Source: Hungatella effluvii (lineage in GTDB: Bacteria > Bacillota > Clostridia > Lachnospirales > Lachnospiraceae). From it: a stretch of 64,000 nucleotides of DNA. Positions 1 to 8,593 of this stretch are shown here, piece by piece. A program made the translations under genes and the position numbers. Positions within the stretch are counted from its first letter, which is position 1. Every line of letters starts with the position of its first letter. Location of the stretch: the NCBI RefSeq assembly GCF_003201875.1, contig NZ_QJKD01000004.1, forward strand, positions 310,001 through 374,000, given 5' to 3'. The notes beneath the pieces are model-generated. The model did not search any database. It saw only the letters and a program-made list of their open reading frames with translations, and was not told where the DNA came from.

Positions 1-30
1 CAGAATGATTATAAGGAAGTACGGCTATGA
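1..30 (+). CDS. 3' tail of an upstream gene (partial)
   Basis: A reading frame open from the window edge ends with TGA at 28-30, overlapping the ATG of the histidine kinase by ATGA. Only nine codons (QNDYKEVRL) are visible, so the product cannot be identified. The ATGA overlap is typical of translationally coupled genes, which suggests that the kinase is not the first gene of its operon. The frame could also be open by chance. Confidence 0.3.
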   Translation, partial: QNDYKEVRL

Positions 31-1856
31 AGAAGATAAAACAGTGGGTAAATCAATTAAGTGTAAAAATGAAACTGATTTTTTATGGGTATTTGATTAT
101 CACGCCGGTGTTGATTCTCATATGCGCCGTGCTTCTTTTTTATAACTATAATAAAGACCTGGAGAGCAGACTGGAAAATGACAGGAGCAGTGTCAATGCG
201 CTGGCGGAAAGTATTTACGTCCTCCAGTCCGATATTAAGGATTTCTCCACCTATTTCTGCATTAACGACGAGGTGCATGCCCTGCTGACCGCGAAAAATG
301 CGGAGGAGCTGAACAAGAATGCAAAACTCTGGCTGGAGGAGGCGCCCATGCAGATTGTGCAGGACATGGTAGCACTGAAAGGCCATATCAAGACCATCGG
401 CATTTACCCGGAAAATGGGGTGCGCCCTTATCTCCGGTGCATGGATGCCAGCGCCTACGTGCCGGATCTGGAGACCGTTAAGAAGACGGCGGTCTACCGG
501 GATACGCTGGACAGCGACAACGGGATCTTATGGCGGAGTGTGAGTAAATACGATAAAGAAACTTATAATACCAACCGTTCTGATAAGGTAGTCTTATATA
601 GAGGAATCTTTGATCTGACTCAGAAGAAGACGCTGGGGTATATTGTCATTGGTGTCAGCCAGGAGGTCTTTCAGGAGCTGGGGGAGGGGATACTTCACAG
701 CGACAGGGAAGGTGTGCTGATTCTGGATAAATTCGGCGGTGAGCTCTCGAGAAGCGGCAGCATTCCAAAACAGGTGGCCGAATACTTAAAATCAGACGAT
801 TTTATAAAAGAGGACTACCGGAAACGCAAACACAATTTCACATTTGGAGACTATCAAGTGGTGTGCAGCCAGAAAGAGAAGAATTCCAGCATCGTTGTCA
901 AGGTGGTGCCCCGGTACAGCAGGCAGATGCAGCTGACGGATATCGCCTATATGCCGATTACCCTGATGATCGGAGTTTTGCTGGGGCTCCTTCCCCTGCT
1001 CCTCATCATTTCCAATATCGTGACCAGGCCGTTAAAACGGGTCAGCGAGGCCATCGTCAAATTTTCAACCGGAGATTTTGACCAGCGGGTGGAGGTGGAA
1101 ACGAGGGATGAAGTCGGAGAGGTTGCGGAATGCTTTAACAAAATGGTGGAAGATATCAAGTCACTGATTGACGAAAATTACGTTATCACTCTTCAGGAAA
1201 AAGAGAGCGAGCTGGCCGCACTTCAGGCTCAGATTAACCCGCATTTCCTGTATAATACGCTGGATTCCTTATACTGGCAGGCCACGGAAGCGGATAACGA
1301 CGAAATTGCGGAAAGCATTCTGGCCCTGTCACAGCTGTTCCGTCTCGTTTTAAGCCAGGGGAAGAAGGAAGTCACGGTAGCCCAGGAGATTGAACTGGTC
1401 TCCAGGTACTTACAGATACAGAAGATGCGTTTTTCCCGGCGTCTTCACTATGAAATCAATGTGGCAGACGAGGTGAAGGCGGTATATATCCCCAAGCTGA
1501 TCCTGCAGCCATTTGTGGAAAATGCCATTGTTCACGGGTTTGAAAATGTCAGTATACCCTGCTATCTGACGGTAACCGGACGTCTGGATAAGGGAAAGAT
1601 CCGGTTTGAGATAAAGGATACGGGAATCGGCATGCGCCAGGACCAGATCGACGATATCTGGGAGGAGGAGCCGGCTCAGTATGCCCGTCAGAGAATCGGG
1701 CGGTATGCCATTAAAAATATTAAAGAGCGTCTCGAACTCAGATATCATGGTGATTTTAAACTGGAGATTCAGAGTGATGTGGGAAAGGGTACCACAGTAA
1801 TTCTATGTATTCCTTTTGAGGGTGTTCATAACGAGGAGGAACGGAAGTGTCGGTAA
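27..1856 (+). CDS. YesM-type sensor histidine kinase
   Basis: Membrane sensor kinase of the LytS/YesM class (His_kinase PF06580), 609 aa. There is a short cytoplasmic N-terminus, a first membrane segment at about residues 17-38, a large extracytoplasmic sensor region to about 305, a second membrane segment at about 307-330 and a HAMP linker to about 385. The phospho-acceptor motif QINPHFLYN has its His at 406. The ATPase domain shows the N-box FVENAIVHG (Asn499) and the G1 box DTGIGM (Asp531). Family members usually sense extracellular carbohydrates or their binding proteins and phosphorylate a YesN-type regulator, which is exactly the next gene. The start is the ATG at 27 behind AAGGAAG. The ligand cannot be read from the sequence. 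Confidence 0.93.
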   Translation: MKKIKQWVNQLSVKMKLIFYGYLIITPVLILICAVLLFYNYNKDLESRLENDRSSVNALAESIYVLQSDIKDFSTYFCINDEVHALLTAKNAEELNKNAKLWLEEAPMQIVQDMVALKGHIKTIGIYPENGVRPYLRCMDASAYVPDLETVKKTAVYRDTLDSDNGILWRSVSKYDKETYNTNRSDKVVLYRGIFDLTQKKTLGYIVIGVSQEVFQELGEGILHSDREGVLILDKFGGELSRSGSIPKQVAEYLKSDDFIKEDYRKRKHNFTFGDYQVVCSQKEKNSSIVVKVVPRYSRQMQLTDIAYMPITLMIGVLLGLLPLLLIISNIVTRPLKRVSEAIVKFSTGDFDQRVEVETRDEVGEVAECFNKMVEDIKSLIDENYVITLQEKESELAALQAQINPHFLYNTLDSLYWQATEADNDEIAESILALSQLFRLVLSQGKKEVTVAQEIELVSRYLQIQKMRFSRRLHYEINVADEVKAVYIPKLILQPFVENAIVHGFENVSIPCYLTVTGRLDKGKIRFEIKDTGIGMRQDQIDDIWEEEPAQYARQRIGRYAIKNIKERLELRYHGDFKLEIQSDVGKGTTVILCIPFEGVHNEEERKCR

Positions 1857-2581
1857 AACTGTTAGTCGCAGATGACGAAGAGGTAATCCGCCGTGGTGTG
1901 GCGAAATATATCCGGCTCCATACGGACCGGTTTGACAAGATATATGAGGCTGAAAATGGCCAGGAGGCGGTCGACCTGCTCTTAAAGTATCAGCCGGATA
2001 TTCTGCTTCTGGATGTCCAGATGCCGCTGAAAAATGGCCTCGATGTGATGAAGGAGGCGGAGCGGGCGGGCCTGCATCCCATCGTAGTAATCTTAAGCGG
2101 ATACGATGAGTTTAAATACGCGCAGCAGGCGCTGCGTTTCGGGGCAAAGGAATACTTATTAAAACCGGCGCGGGCCGCGGATATTTTAAAGTGCTTAAAC
2201 CGGCTGGTGGATGACAGCATGGGGCTGGAAGAGCCATGTGTCATGGAAGAAGAGAACGGAACCAACCAGCTGGTAAAGCGGGCTAAAGAGTACATTGCCG
2301 AGCACTACATGGAAAATATCACACTCAGCGACACCGCGGAGATCCTGGGAATAACCGGAGGCTATCTCTCCACGCTGTTCCAGAAAAGCCTCCAGTGCGG
2401 TTTTATCGACTACCTCAATCGGGTGCGCATCGAAAGGGCATGCTGCTATCTGGAGCAGAATTACTTTAAGACGTATGAGATTGCATATAAAGTGGGGTTC
2501 CGGGATGAGAAGTATTTCTCTAAGGTGTTTAAGAAGGTGATGGGGATGTCGCCGAAGGAGTATCGGATGTCGGTGGATTAG
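1847..2581 (+). CDS. YesN-type response regulator, AraC output domain
   Basis: Response regulator of 244 aa. The receiver domain (about 1-120) has the acidic pair DD at 9-10, phospho-acceptor Asp56 in LLLDVQMP and Lys106 in LLKPA. A short linker leads to an AraC/XylS double helix-turn-helix (about 143-244), ending in the family signature FSKVFKKVMGMSPKEYR. The start is GTG at 1847, behind GAGGAGGA at 1834-1841, and overlaps the kinase gene by 10 bp, so the pair is co-translated. It should activate transcription of a nearby or unlinked transport/hydrolase operon when phosphorylated. The target is not evident, since the next gene is on the opposite strand. Confidence 0.93.
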   Translation: MSVKLLVADDEEVIRRGVAKYIRLHTDRFDKIYEAENGQEAVDLLLKYQPDILLLDVQMPLKNGLDVMKEAERAGLHPIVVILSGYDEFKYAQQALRFGAKEYLLKPARAADILKCLNRLVDDSMGLEEPCVMEEENGTNQLVKRAKEYIAEHYMENITLSDTAEILGITGGYLSTLFQKSLQCGFIDYLNRVRIERACCYLEQNYFKTYEIAYKVGFRDEKYFSKVFKKVMGMSPKEYRMSVD

Positions 2582-2673
2582 GCAGCACATGTACCATGAG
2601 GCGCTATAAAAAGCAGCGGAGAGCAGGAACGGCTTATACCATTTACTGCTTCCAACCGCTACTATAAGATGAA

Positions 2674-3936
2674 TTAAATCAGCCATGCTGGAATATACCA
2701 GTTTTTGTCATCAATCGGTATCATGTCTGCGGGCATGCATATGACAGCACCAGTTCCAATCGTCGTTTTCAAGTGGGAAGCACCAGAAAAAACATTCTCT
2801 TCGCTGGGTTCCTTTTCAATTGGAGACAGGACGGAGAAATTCTTAACGGCATCCTTTGGGGCAGACCCTTTTTTTATTTCTACAGGTGTGAGAATCCCAT
2901 CCTGATAGATCAGCAGGTCAATTTCTTTTTTGTTGCTGTCCAGATAAAAGTAAAGGGGAGGCTGTTTTCCGGCGTTGATGTAGCTTTTATAAATCTCTGA
3001 AACAACCCATGTTTCAAAGAACTGTCCAGCCATTGCGCCGCGTTCTAAGGTTTCGGGACTGCTCCACTTTGTTAGATGGGCACATAAACCAGTGTCCAGA
3101 AAGTACATTCTCGGTGCTTTAATAACCCGCTTTAAAGCATTGTTAGAGTATGGCTGTATCAGAGCTACTAAGCCGGAAGATACCAATATAGAAAGCCACT
3201 GCTTTGCGGTCGGCGCCGATACGCCAACTTCTCCGGCAATGGTTTCATAGTTTACATTGGTGGCAGTTCTTGCAGCAATTACAGACATAAAGTTTAAAAA
3301 GGCAGATTCATCGGCTACCTGTGTCAAATCCTTAATATCCCTGCTGATATAGGTTTCCAGATAAGATTCGTAATACTGCTCCAGATTAACAGCCTCATTT
3401 TCGTATAACCGTGGCATAGATCCTTTGAAAATCCTGGAATATACATCATAGATCATCATCGGTTCCATATCATCCATTCGTTTTATCAGCGCTGGAATAT
3501 CCACCCGGAACGGAGGAAAATGATTTCCTGAAATCTCGCTGTTGGAGAGCCCTGCCATCCTGACTATTCCTGCCCGCCCGGCAAGGGATTCCGTGACTCT
3601 TTTCATCATATGAAAGGTCTGAGAGCCGGTAAGCCAAAAATCACCCGGTCGCTTGTGACGATCTGCATAAATCTTAATGTAGTCAAACAGTTCCGTAGCA
3701 TACTGTACCTCGTCAATCAGTACAGGCGGCTGATATCGCTGCAAAAACATTTCGGGGTCTCTTTTGGCAAATGCCCGAATGGTTGGGTTATCCAGAGATA
3801 TAATTTTTCGCTCCTTTTCTGCCATACGGCTTAAAAGAGTAGTTTTACCCACCTGGCGTGGGCCGGTTACAATCAAAACAGGGAAGGTCTGACTGATATT
3901 TTTTATTGTGGGTTCAATCGTTCTCTCATAATACAT
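2674..3936 (-). CDS. AAA ATPase with DUF4143 domain
   Basis: A 420-aa protein of the AAA_14/DUF4143 family. The N-terminal ATPase has Walker A GPRQVGKTT (residues 25-33) and a Walker B-like strand VLIDEVQYA. The middle contains a winged-helix-like region (YETIAGEVGVSAPTAKQWL). The C-terminal DUF4143 domain carries a restriction-endonuclease-like signature, KEIDLL followed by PVEIKKG. The family is abundant and often mobile in gut Firmicutes, but its physiological role is not established. It stands alone, on the strand opposite the upstream operon, with ATG at 3936 behind AGGAGG. No toxin or antitoxin partner is visible. Confidence 0.9.
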   Translation of the reverse strand: MYYERTIEPTIKNISQTFPVLIVTGPRQVGKTTLLSRMAEKERKIISLDNPTIRAFAKRDPEMFLQRYQPPVLIDEVQYATELFDYIKIYADRHKRPGDFWLTGSQTFHMMKRVTESLAGRAGIVRMAGLSNSEISGNHFPPFRVDIPALIKRMDDMEPMMIYDVYSRIFKGSMPRLYENEAVNLEQYYESYLETYISRDIKDLTQVADESAFLNFMSVIAARTATNVNYETIAGEVGVSAPTAKQWLSILVSSGLVALIQPYSNNALKRVIKAPRMYFLDTGLCAHLTKWSSPETLERGAMAGQFFETWVVSEIYKSYINAGKQPPLYFYLDSNKKEIDLLIYQDGILTPVEIKKGSAPKDAVKNFSVLSPIEKEPSEENVFSGASHLKTTIGTGAVICMPADMIPIDDKNWYIPAWLI

Positions 3937-4057
3937 AGTTTATCGTACCTCCTGATTGTAGTATATCCACTATATGGACTCTTATGCAGAACCAAAGTGT
4001 AATTTTATTTTTGCATAAATATATCTTGGAGTCAAGAGGTGTAAGTAGAAGTATCAT

Positions 4058-5053
4058 CTATATTTCTTTGTTTCCCCTGGTGAGTTCCTTGACCGAAGAA
4101 CGTTCAATAAAAGTGGTGTCCAGAAATATGTGTCGGGGGGCGCCTCCAGGAGCATTCTTTTCGAGCAGATGATCCAATAGGAAACGGCTTATTTCGGTGC
4201 CAATGTACTGAATGTTATGTCCAATGGTTGTGATGTTTTCATATTGTGACAGCGGATTTTCATCGTAGGCGATAACACTTATATCATCAGGAATATTATA
4301 ATGCAGTTTCTTTAAGACAATCATAAGGGCCGTAAGAACATCCTGAGTAACGGCAATGATTGCGGTGGGCCTGTATTTTGTGATGGCATCTTCAATGATG
4401 GAAGCGGAGTTTTCCAATGGAAGAGGCGATATATAATTACCTTCATACGAATCAATTCTATTAACTGCCAGAGTATGCAGTAAACCCTCTTTTCTGTCTT
4501 CTGTAGGGCAGATAAGCATAATATTCCGATGGCCTCTGTCGATCAGATATTGTGTCAGTTTGCTTGTAGCGGCGTAATCATTACACATGATAGAGTCGAA
4601 TTGCTGATAGGCATTCCCGAGAACCTGAAGGGAATAGACATTTGAAGAATTCAGTAATTCAAGTACATCGGAATCTTCAAACAGCGGGGTGAAGGCAATG
4701 GCCTCTACACGTGCGGCAAGAAGCGTTTGCAGATTTTTTAAAAGGCTGCGTTCATAAGTACTGTTAAATGACAGAATGACCTTATAGTTGAATTTTTCCA
4801 ACTCTGTCGTGATTACGGCAGCAACCTGGTAGAAAACAGGATTAAAAATGTTGGTAATGACGAGACCAACGGTACGGGAACGGTTAGATTTTAAGCTGCG
4901 GGCAACTGTATTGGGGATATATCCCAACTGTCTTGCGGCATCAAGAACTTTTCTTGCAGTGATATCTGTCACGGCATTGCTGTCAGAATATACTCTGGAT
5001 ACCGTCGCTACGGAAACGCCGGCCAATTTTGCAACATCTCTACTGGTTACCAA
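4058..5053 (-). CDS. LacI-family transcriptional regulator (fructoside cluster)
   Basis: LacI/GalR regulator of 331 aa. The N-terminal helix-turn-helix is DVAKLAGVSVATVSRV (about residues 5-20), followed by the hinge helix (NTVARSLKSN) and a periplasmic-binding-protein-like sensor domain. The start is TTG at 5053, behind AAGGTGGTG. It is transcribed divergently from the binding protein/permease/GH32 operon across a 313-bp gap that holds two palindromic operators, so it most likely represses that operon and perhaps itself, responding to an imported sugar. Whether the operators belong to it or to CcpA cannot be decided from the sequence. Confidence 0.92.
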   Translation of the reverse strand: MVTSRDVAKLAGVSVATVSRVYSDSNAVTDITARKVLDAARQLGYIPNTVARSLKSNRSRTVGLVITNIFNPVFYQVAAVITTELEKFNYKVILSFNSTYERSLLKNLQTLLAARVEAIAFTPLFEDSDVLELLNSSNVYSLQVLGNAYQQFDSIMCNDYAATSKLTQYLIDRGHRNIMLICPTEDRKEGLLHTLAVNRIDSYEGNYISPLPLENSASIIEDAITKYRPTAIIAVTQDVLTALMIVLKKLHYNIPDDISVIAYDENPLSQYENITTIGHNIQYIGTEISRFLLDHLLEKNAPGGAPRHIFLDTTFIERSSVKELTRGNKEI

Positions 5054-5130
5054 ATTTACACCACCTTAGTTAAATTATCATAAGTAAAACATGCACATAA
5101 ATAGTTTTGAGACAATGTGCACAAAATATA

Positions 5131-5159
5131 TTGACAAAAGATGTCCGAAATGATATTAT
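5131..5159 (+). promoter_or_regulatory. Sigma-A promoter of the fructoside import operon
   Basis: TTGACA (5131-5136), a 17-bp spacer and TATTAT (5154-5159) form a near-consensus vegetative promoter pointing at the binding-protein gene. The expected transcript has a leader of about 200 nt, in which both operators lie downstream of the start, so repression would act as a roadblock or through a loop. Confidence 0.7.
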
Positions 5160-5244
5160 CTGAATATAAATTATACTATTAATTGGCTTTTTAGTAAAGA
5201 AAAAAACAAAAAAATATTAAAAAGTCTATTTTTTTTAGAAAAGT

Positions 5245-5262
5245 TGTATACGTTTACATTTT
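5245..5262 (+). promoter_or_regulatory. Operator O1 (LacI-type or CcpA cre)
   Basis: The core TGTATACGTTTACA, with the extension to 5262, is repeated as an exact reverse complement at 5315-5332 (18 bp). The central CG step and flanking TGT/ACA are typical of LacI-family operators. Read on the minus strand, ATGTAAACGTATACA also fits the cre consensus WTGNAANCGNWNNCW. Confidence 0.65.
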
Positions 5263-5314
5263 GTCGATTATTAAAATGGGCGATGAAAGGAGGGACAAAT
5301 TATTTTTTTGATAA

Positions 5315-5332
5315 AAAATGTAAACGTATACA
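5315..5332 (-). promoter_or_regulatory. Operator O2, exact inverted copy of O1
   Basis: AAAATGTAAACGTATACA is the exact reverse complement of O1. The two central CG steps are 74 bp apart, about seven helical turns, so both sites would face the same side of the DNA. This geometry suits a tetramer or two cooperating dimers looping the leader. Confidence 0.65.
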
Positions 5333-5366
5333 TTTAAAACATATGACTAAAAGGAGAAGATAATCT

Positions 5367-6728
5367 ATGAAAAAAAGAATGGTGAGCAGTTTGTTGGCAG
5401 TGGCAATGATAACGACCCTTCTCGGAGGCTGTGGTACGAAACAGGGGGAGACTACAAAGACGGAACAGGCTGTTGCAGAGACAGAAAAAACAGAAGGAAA
5501 TACCAATGCGGCTAAGGAATCGGAAGTTTTAGCAGGCGGCACAGAGGTAGAGCTGTCCTTCTGGTATCCAATCAGCCAGGAATCAGAGGCCAACTGGTAT
5601 GCAATGATGGTTCAGAAATTTAATGAAGAGTATGCAGGTAAGATAAAGATACTTGAAACAGCCAATACACGGGGAGAGTCCTTTGCCTATGAGGATAAAG
5701 TCAGTGCTGCCGCTGCAACGAACAGCCTTCCGGATATTCTGATGGCAGATGGACCCAATGTGGCGAGCTACGCATACTCCAATATGTTTATTCCGATAGA
5801 AGATTATTTTACGGAAGAGGAAATGAAAGATTTTCTTCCATCGACAATCGCTCAGGGAACGTATGACGGCCATTTCTATGCAGTAGGCATGGGAGAGGGA
5901 ATTATTAATATTTATTATAACAAGGATATGCTGGATGCAGCCGGTATTTCAGCTCCTGAAAAAATTGAGGACGCCTGGACATGGGACGAGTATTATGATG
6001 TCTGCAAAAAGTTGACTAAAGATGGTATCTATGGTGGGAATTTTATTCAGGAGAAGAGCGGTGAATGGATTATTGTGGCTTTCCAGCCATTTTTAGTTGC
6101 AAATGGGGCACAGCTGCTTTCTGACGATGGCAGCAAAGCTGAGGGGTACATAAATTCAGAGAAGGCCATCCAGACGGGTATCTATCTCCAGAAGTTTGCA
6201 GATGAGGGGCTGATCAATGTGGATCCTACAGCGACGGAGTTTCAGGAAGGCAAATGTGCGACCAAGCTGGCGGGAGCATGGATTATACCGACGCTTGAAC
6301 AGGCTGATTTTAATTGGGGGGTCACGTATATTCCGCAGAAAGAGGCTTATGCGGGAAGTACATCAGGCGGCTGGACAGTAGGTGTTACGCCAAACTGCCA
6401 GAATGTAGATGCAGCCATGGAATTTATTCATTACTTATCCAGTCCTGAGGCCTGTGCAAGCTTTACCGTAGACGGACCGGCTTACCCGCCAGTGCGGTAT
6501 TCTGCGTATGATTTACTCGATATTTATGATGATGGACCAAATAAAATCATAAAGGAAACTTTATTTGAAGAAGGTCATGCACGTCCGGCCACACCAAACT
6601 ATCCAATCTTTACACAGAAATTCTCAGAAGCGTTTTACGACATTCTATTAGGTGCTGATGTGAAGACGTCCCTTGATGATATTGCAAACTCCTTTGATAA
6701 AGAGTGGGAAGCAACGTATGCAAAGTAA
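5367..6728 (+). CDS. Sugar ABC transporter solute-binding lipoprotein
   Basis: Extracytoplasmic binding protein of the CUT1 (family 1) type, 453 aa. The signal peptide ends at the lipobox LLGG-Cys22, followed by a Thr/Lys/Glu-rich linker (about 23-50) and then the two-lobe binding fold (ELSFWYPISQE..., typical of MalE/UgpB relatives). It delivers the substrate to the two downstream permeases. Because the operon ends with a GH32 fructosidase, the substrate is probably sucrose or a short fructo-oligosaccharide. The start is ATG behind AAAAGGAGA. The gene is followed by a strong intercistronic hairpin. Confidence 0.93.
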   Translation: MKKRMVSSLLAVAMITTLLGGCGTKQGETTKTEQAVAETEKTEGNTNAAKESEVLAGGTEVELSFWYPISQESEANWYAMMVQKFNEEYAGKIKILETANTRGESFAYEDKVSAAAATNSLPDILMADGPNVASYAYSNMFIPIEDYFTEEEMKDFLPSTIAQGTYDGHFYAVGMGEGIINIYYNKDMLDAAGISAPEKIEDAWTWDEYYDVCKKLTKDGIYGGNFIQEKSGEWIIVAFQPFLVANGAQLLSDDGSKAEGYINSEKAIQTGIYLQKFADEGLINVDPTATEFQEGKCATKLAGAWIIPTLEQADFNWGVTYIPQKEAYAGSTSGGWTVGVTPNCQNVDAAMEFIHYLSSPEACASFTVDGPAYPPVRYSAYDLLDIYDDGPNKIIKETLFEEGHARPATPNYPIFTQKFSEAFYDILLGADVKTSLDDIANSFDKEWEATYAK

Positions 6729-6730
6729 TA

Positions 6731-6788
6731 GAGTACTCCCGGAAAATCAGCCACAAAGATGAGTGCAAGGGAGTTTCCGGGAGTGCTC
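6731..6788 (+). repeat. Intercistronic hairpin after the binding-protein gene
   Basis: A 15-bp inverted repeat (6731-6745 with 6774-6788, one mismatch) without a following T-run lies between the binding protein and the first permease. Such hairpins commonly stabilise the upstream message, so that the binding protein is made in excess over the permeases. A similar one occurs at 27316-27343. Confidence 0.6.
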
Positions 6789-6816
6789 AATATGGGAAGG
6801 GAGGAAGCCTGGTGAA

Positions 6817-7719
6817 ATGGGTGAGGAAAATTTTAGAAAGATGAAATCCAGCTATTCAAGGAGACAGAGAAATACAGCCTATATATTTGTAGCACCGGCG
6901 TTAATATTACTCTTGCTATTCCTTATTATACCTGCATTTATGGCTTTGGGGTTTAGCTTTACAGACTTTTACGTCCTGGCACCGGACCGTATGGAGATGG
7001 TGGGAGTGGATAATTACGCTTCATTGCTCTCGGATGAACTGTTTTTTAAATGTTTACGAAATACTTTTTATTTTACAGTAGTAATTGTGCCGGTTGAAGC
7101 AGTAATTGCCATGGGTCTGGCTATTTTAGTAAATCGAAAGATAGTTGGACGAACATTTTTCAGAACCGCCTATTTTGCTCCTGTGATTTCATCATTAACC
7201 GTCGTATCCATTTTGTGGGTATGTTTATACAACCCGAATGACGGTCTGTTTAACGCAATTCTGAACATGGTTGGACTGCCTAGTCAGCGCTTTTTACGAA
7301 GCGCTGATCAGGCAATGAATTCTATTCTGGTTATGTCAATCTGGCAGGGAGTTGGCTATCAGATGATTATTTTTATTGCAGGATTAAATGGAATATCGCA
7401 GGAACTTTATGAGGCGGCGGCCATCGACGGGGCGAATTCCGTGAAGAAGTTCTTCTATATTACTCTTCCAGGTTTAAGAAATGTGATCTCGTTTATTGTG
7501 GTTTACGTAACGATTCAGGCATTTAAGGTATTTACACAGCCTTATATTATGACCTTCGGAGGGCCTCAGAACAGCACCAGGACGTTGGTATACTATATTT
7601 ACCAGCAGGGTTTTCAATATAAGAAGGCCGGCTACGCATCTGCCATGGCAGTAGTCTTTTTCCTGATTGTGGTATTGGTGTCCATGGCGCTTAAACGCCT
7701 TTTAATTGAACGGGACTGA
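6817..7719 (+). CDS. Sugar ABC transporter permease (MalF/UgpA type)
   Basis: Inner-membrane permease of the CUT1 family, 300 aa, with six predicted membrane segments. The cytoplasmic EAA loop EAAAIDGANSVKKFF lies near residues 205-220 and docks on the ATPase. I chose the ATG at 6817 behind AAGGGAGG (6797-6804). A GTG at 6763 in the same frame would add 18 residues encoded inside the intercistronic hairpin, which is unlikely. It pairs with the next gene. No ATPase gene is present in the operon, so a shared MsmK/MsmX-type ATPase is presumed. Confidence 0.92.
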   Translation: MGEENFRKMKSSYSRRQRNTAYIFVAPALILLLLFLIIPAFMALGFSFTDFYVLAPDRMEMVGVDNYASLLSDELFFKCLRNTFYFTVVIVPVEAVIAMGLAILVNRKIVGRTFFRTAYFAPVISSLTVVSILWVCLYNPNDGLFNAILNMVGLPSQRFLRSADQAMNSILVMSIWQGVGYQMIIFIAGLNGISQELYEAAAIDGANSVKKFFYITLPGLRNVISFIVVYVTIQAFKVFTQPYIMTFGGPQNSTRTLVYYIYQQGFQYKKAGYASAMAVVFFLIVVLVSMALKRLLIERD

Positions 7720-7733
7720 GAGGAGGAACGAGA

Positions 7734-8573
7734 GTGGGAATTAAAAAAAGCAGACTGCTTAACCGAATACTGATGTATACACTCAACATTTTTCTTGCCG
7801 TTGTGTTCCTGGCTCCGCTTGTATGGATGGTGGTATCATCAGTAAAACCTGAGGTCAACATATTTGCAGATATGACTTCTGTGAGGGCATTTCTGCCCAT
7901 TAGCGGAAGCCTCGATAATTACCAGTCTATCCTGGAGAAGGGGGAGATCGTGAGAACAATGCTTAACAGCCTTTATTACGTTACGATTATGATCGGATTG
8001 GGATTAATCGTCAATTCCATGTGCGGTTTTGCTCTTGCAAAGCTTCAATTCAGGGGGCGTGATTTTTTGTTCAGCCTGATTGTAGCACTTATTATTATTC
8101 CGCTGGAAAGCATTATTCTGCCGTTGTATTTTATGATCTTTAAGTTTAAGATGCTGAACACTTTTTCTGCACTTATAGCGCCGTTTACGGCCAACTGCTT
8201 CAGTATCTTTCTGTTTCGTCAGTTTTTCGTGGATATTCCTGATTCACTTCTGGAGGCAGCATATATTGATGGAGCGTCTCCTTTAAAGGCATTTTTTAAG
8301 ATTGTGCTTCCTTTGTCGTTCCCGGTGTACGCGACCGTGTTGATTTTGCAGTTTATCGAACACTGGGGAGACTTTTTGTGGCCGGTTCTGGTGACCGACG
8401 ACAGGACAAAGACCGTGCAGCTGGGACTTCAGACGTTGTTTACGGCTCCTCCAGTTCACTATGGACCAATTTTTGCGGCGTTGACATTAAGCACGCTTCC
8501 GGTAGTAGTCATGTTTATTTTCTTTCAGAAGTATTATGTACAGGGTATCGCCCAGTCGGGGATAAAAGGATAG
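7734..8573 (+). CDS. Sugar ABC transporter permease (MalG/UgpE type)
   Basis: Second permease of the same importer, 279 aa, six membrane segments, with the EAA loop EAAYIDGASPLKAFF in its C-terminal half. The start is GTG at 7734 behind GAGGAGG, 14 bp after the first permease. It ends 20 bp before the GH32 gene, so transporter and hydrolase are one transcription unit. Confidence 0.92.
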   Translation: MGIKKSRLLNRILMYTLNIFLAVVFLAPLVWMVVSSVKPEVNIFADMTSVRAFLPISGSLDNYQSILEKGEIVRTMLNSLYYVTIMIGLGLIVNSMCGFALAKLQFRGRDFLFSLIVALIIIPLESIILPLYFMIFKFKMLNTFSALIAPFTANCFSIFLFRQFFVDIPDSLLEAAYIDGASPLKAFFKIVLPLSFPVYATVLILQFIEHWGDFLWPVLVTDDRTKTVQLGLQTLFTAPPVHYGPIFAALTLSTLPVVVMFIFFQKYYVQGIAQSGIKG

Positions 8574-8593
8574 GAAAGGATTACAGAATAAAA

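Noticed and set aside
2674..3936. Toxin-antitoxin or defence role for the DUF4143 ATPase
   Set aside because: No partner gene is present on either side and the family has no demonstrated defence function, so I kept a neutral call.
8378..8593. N-terminal extension of the GH32 protein
   Set aside because: The 72 extra codons overlap the permease gene in another frame, and the family starts near the ATG at 8594.
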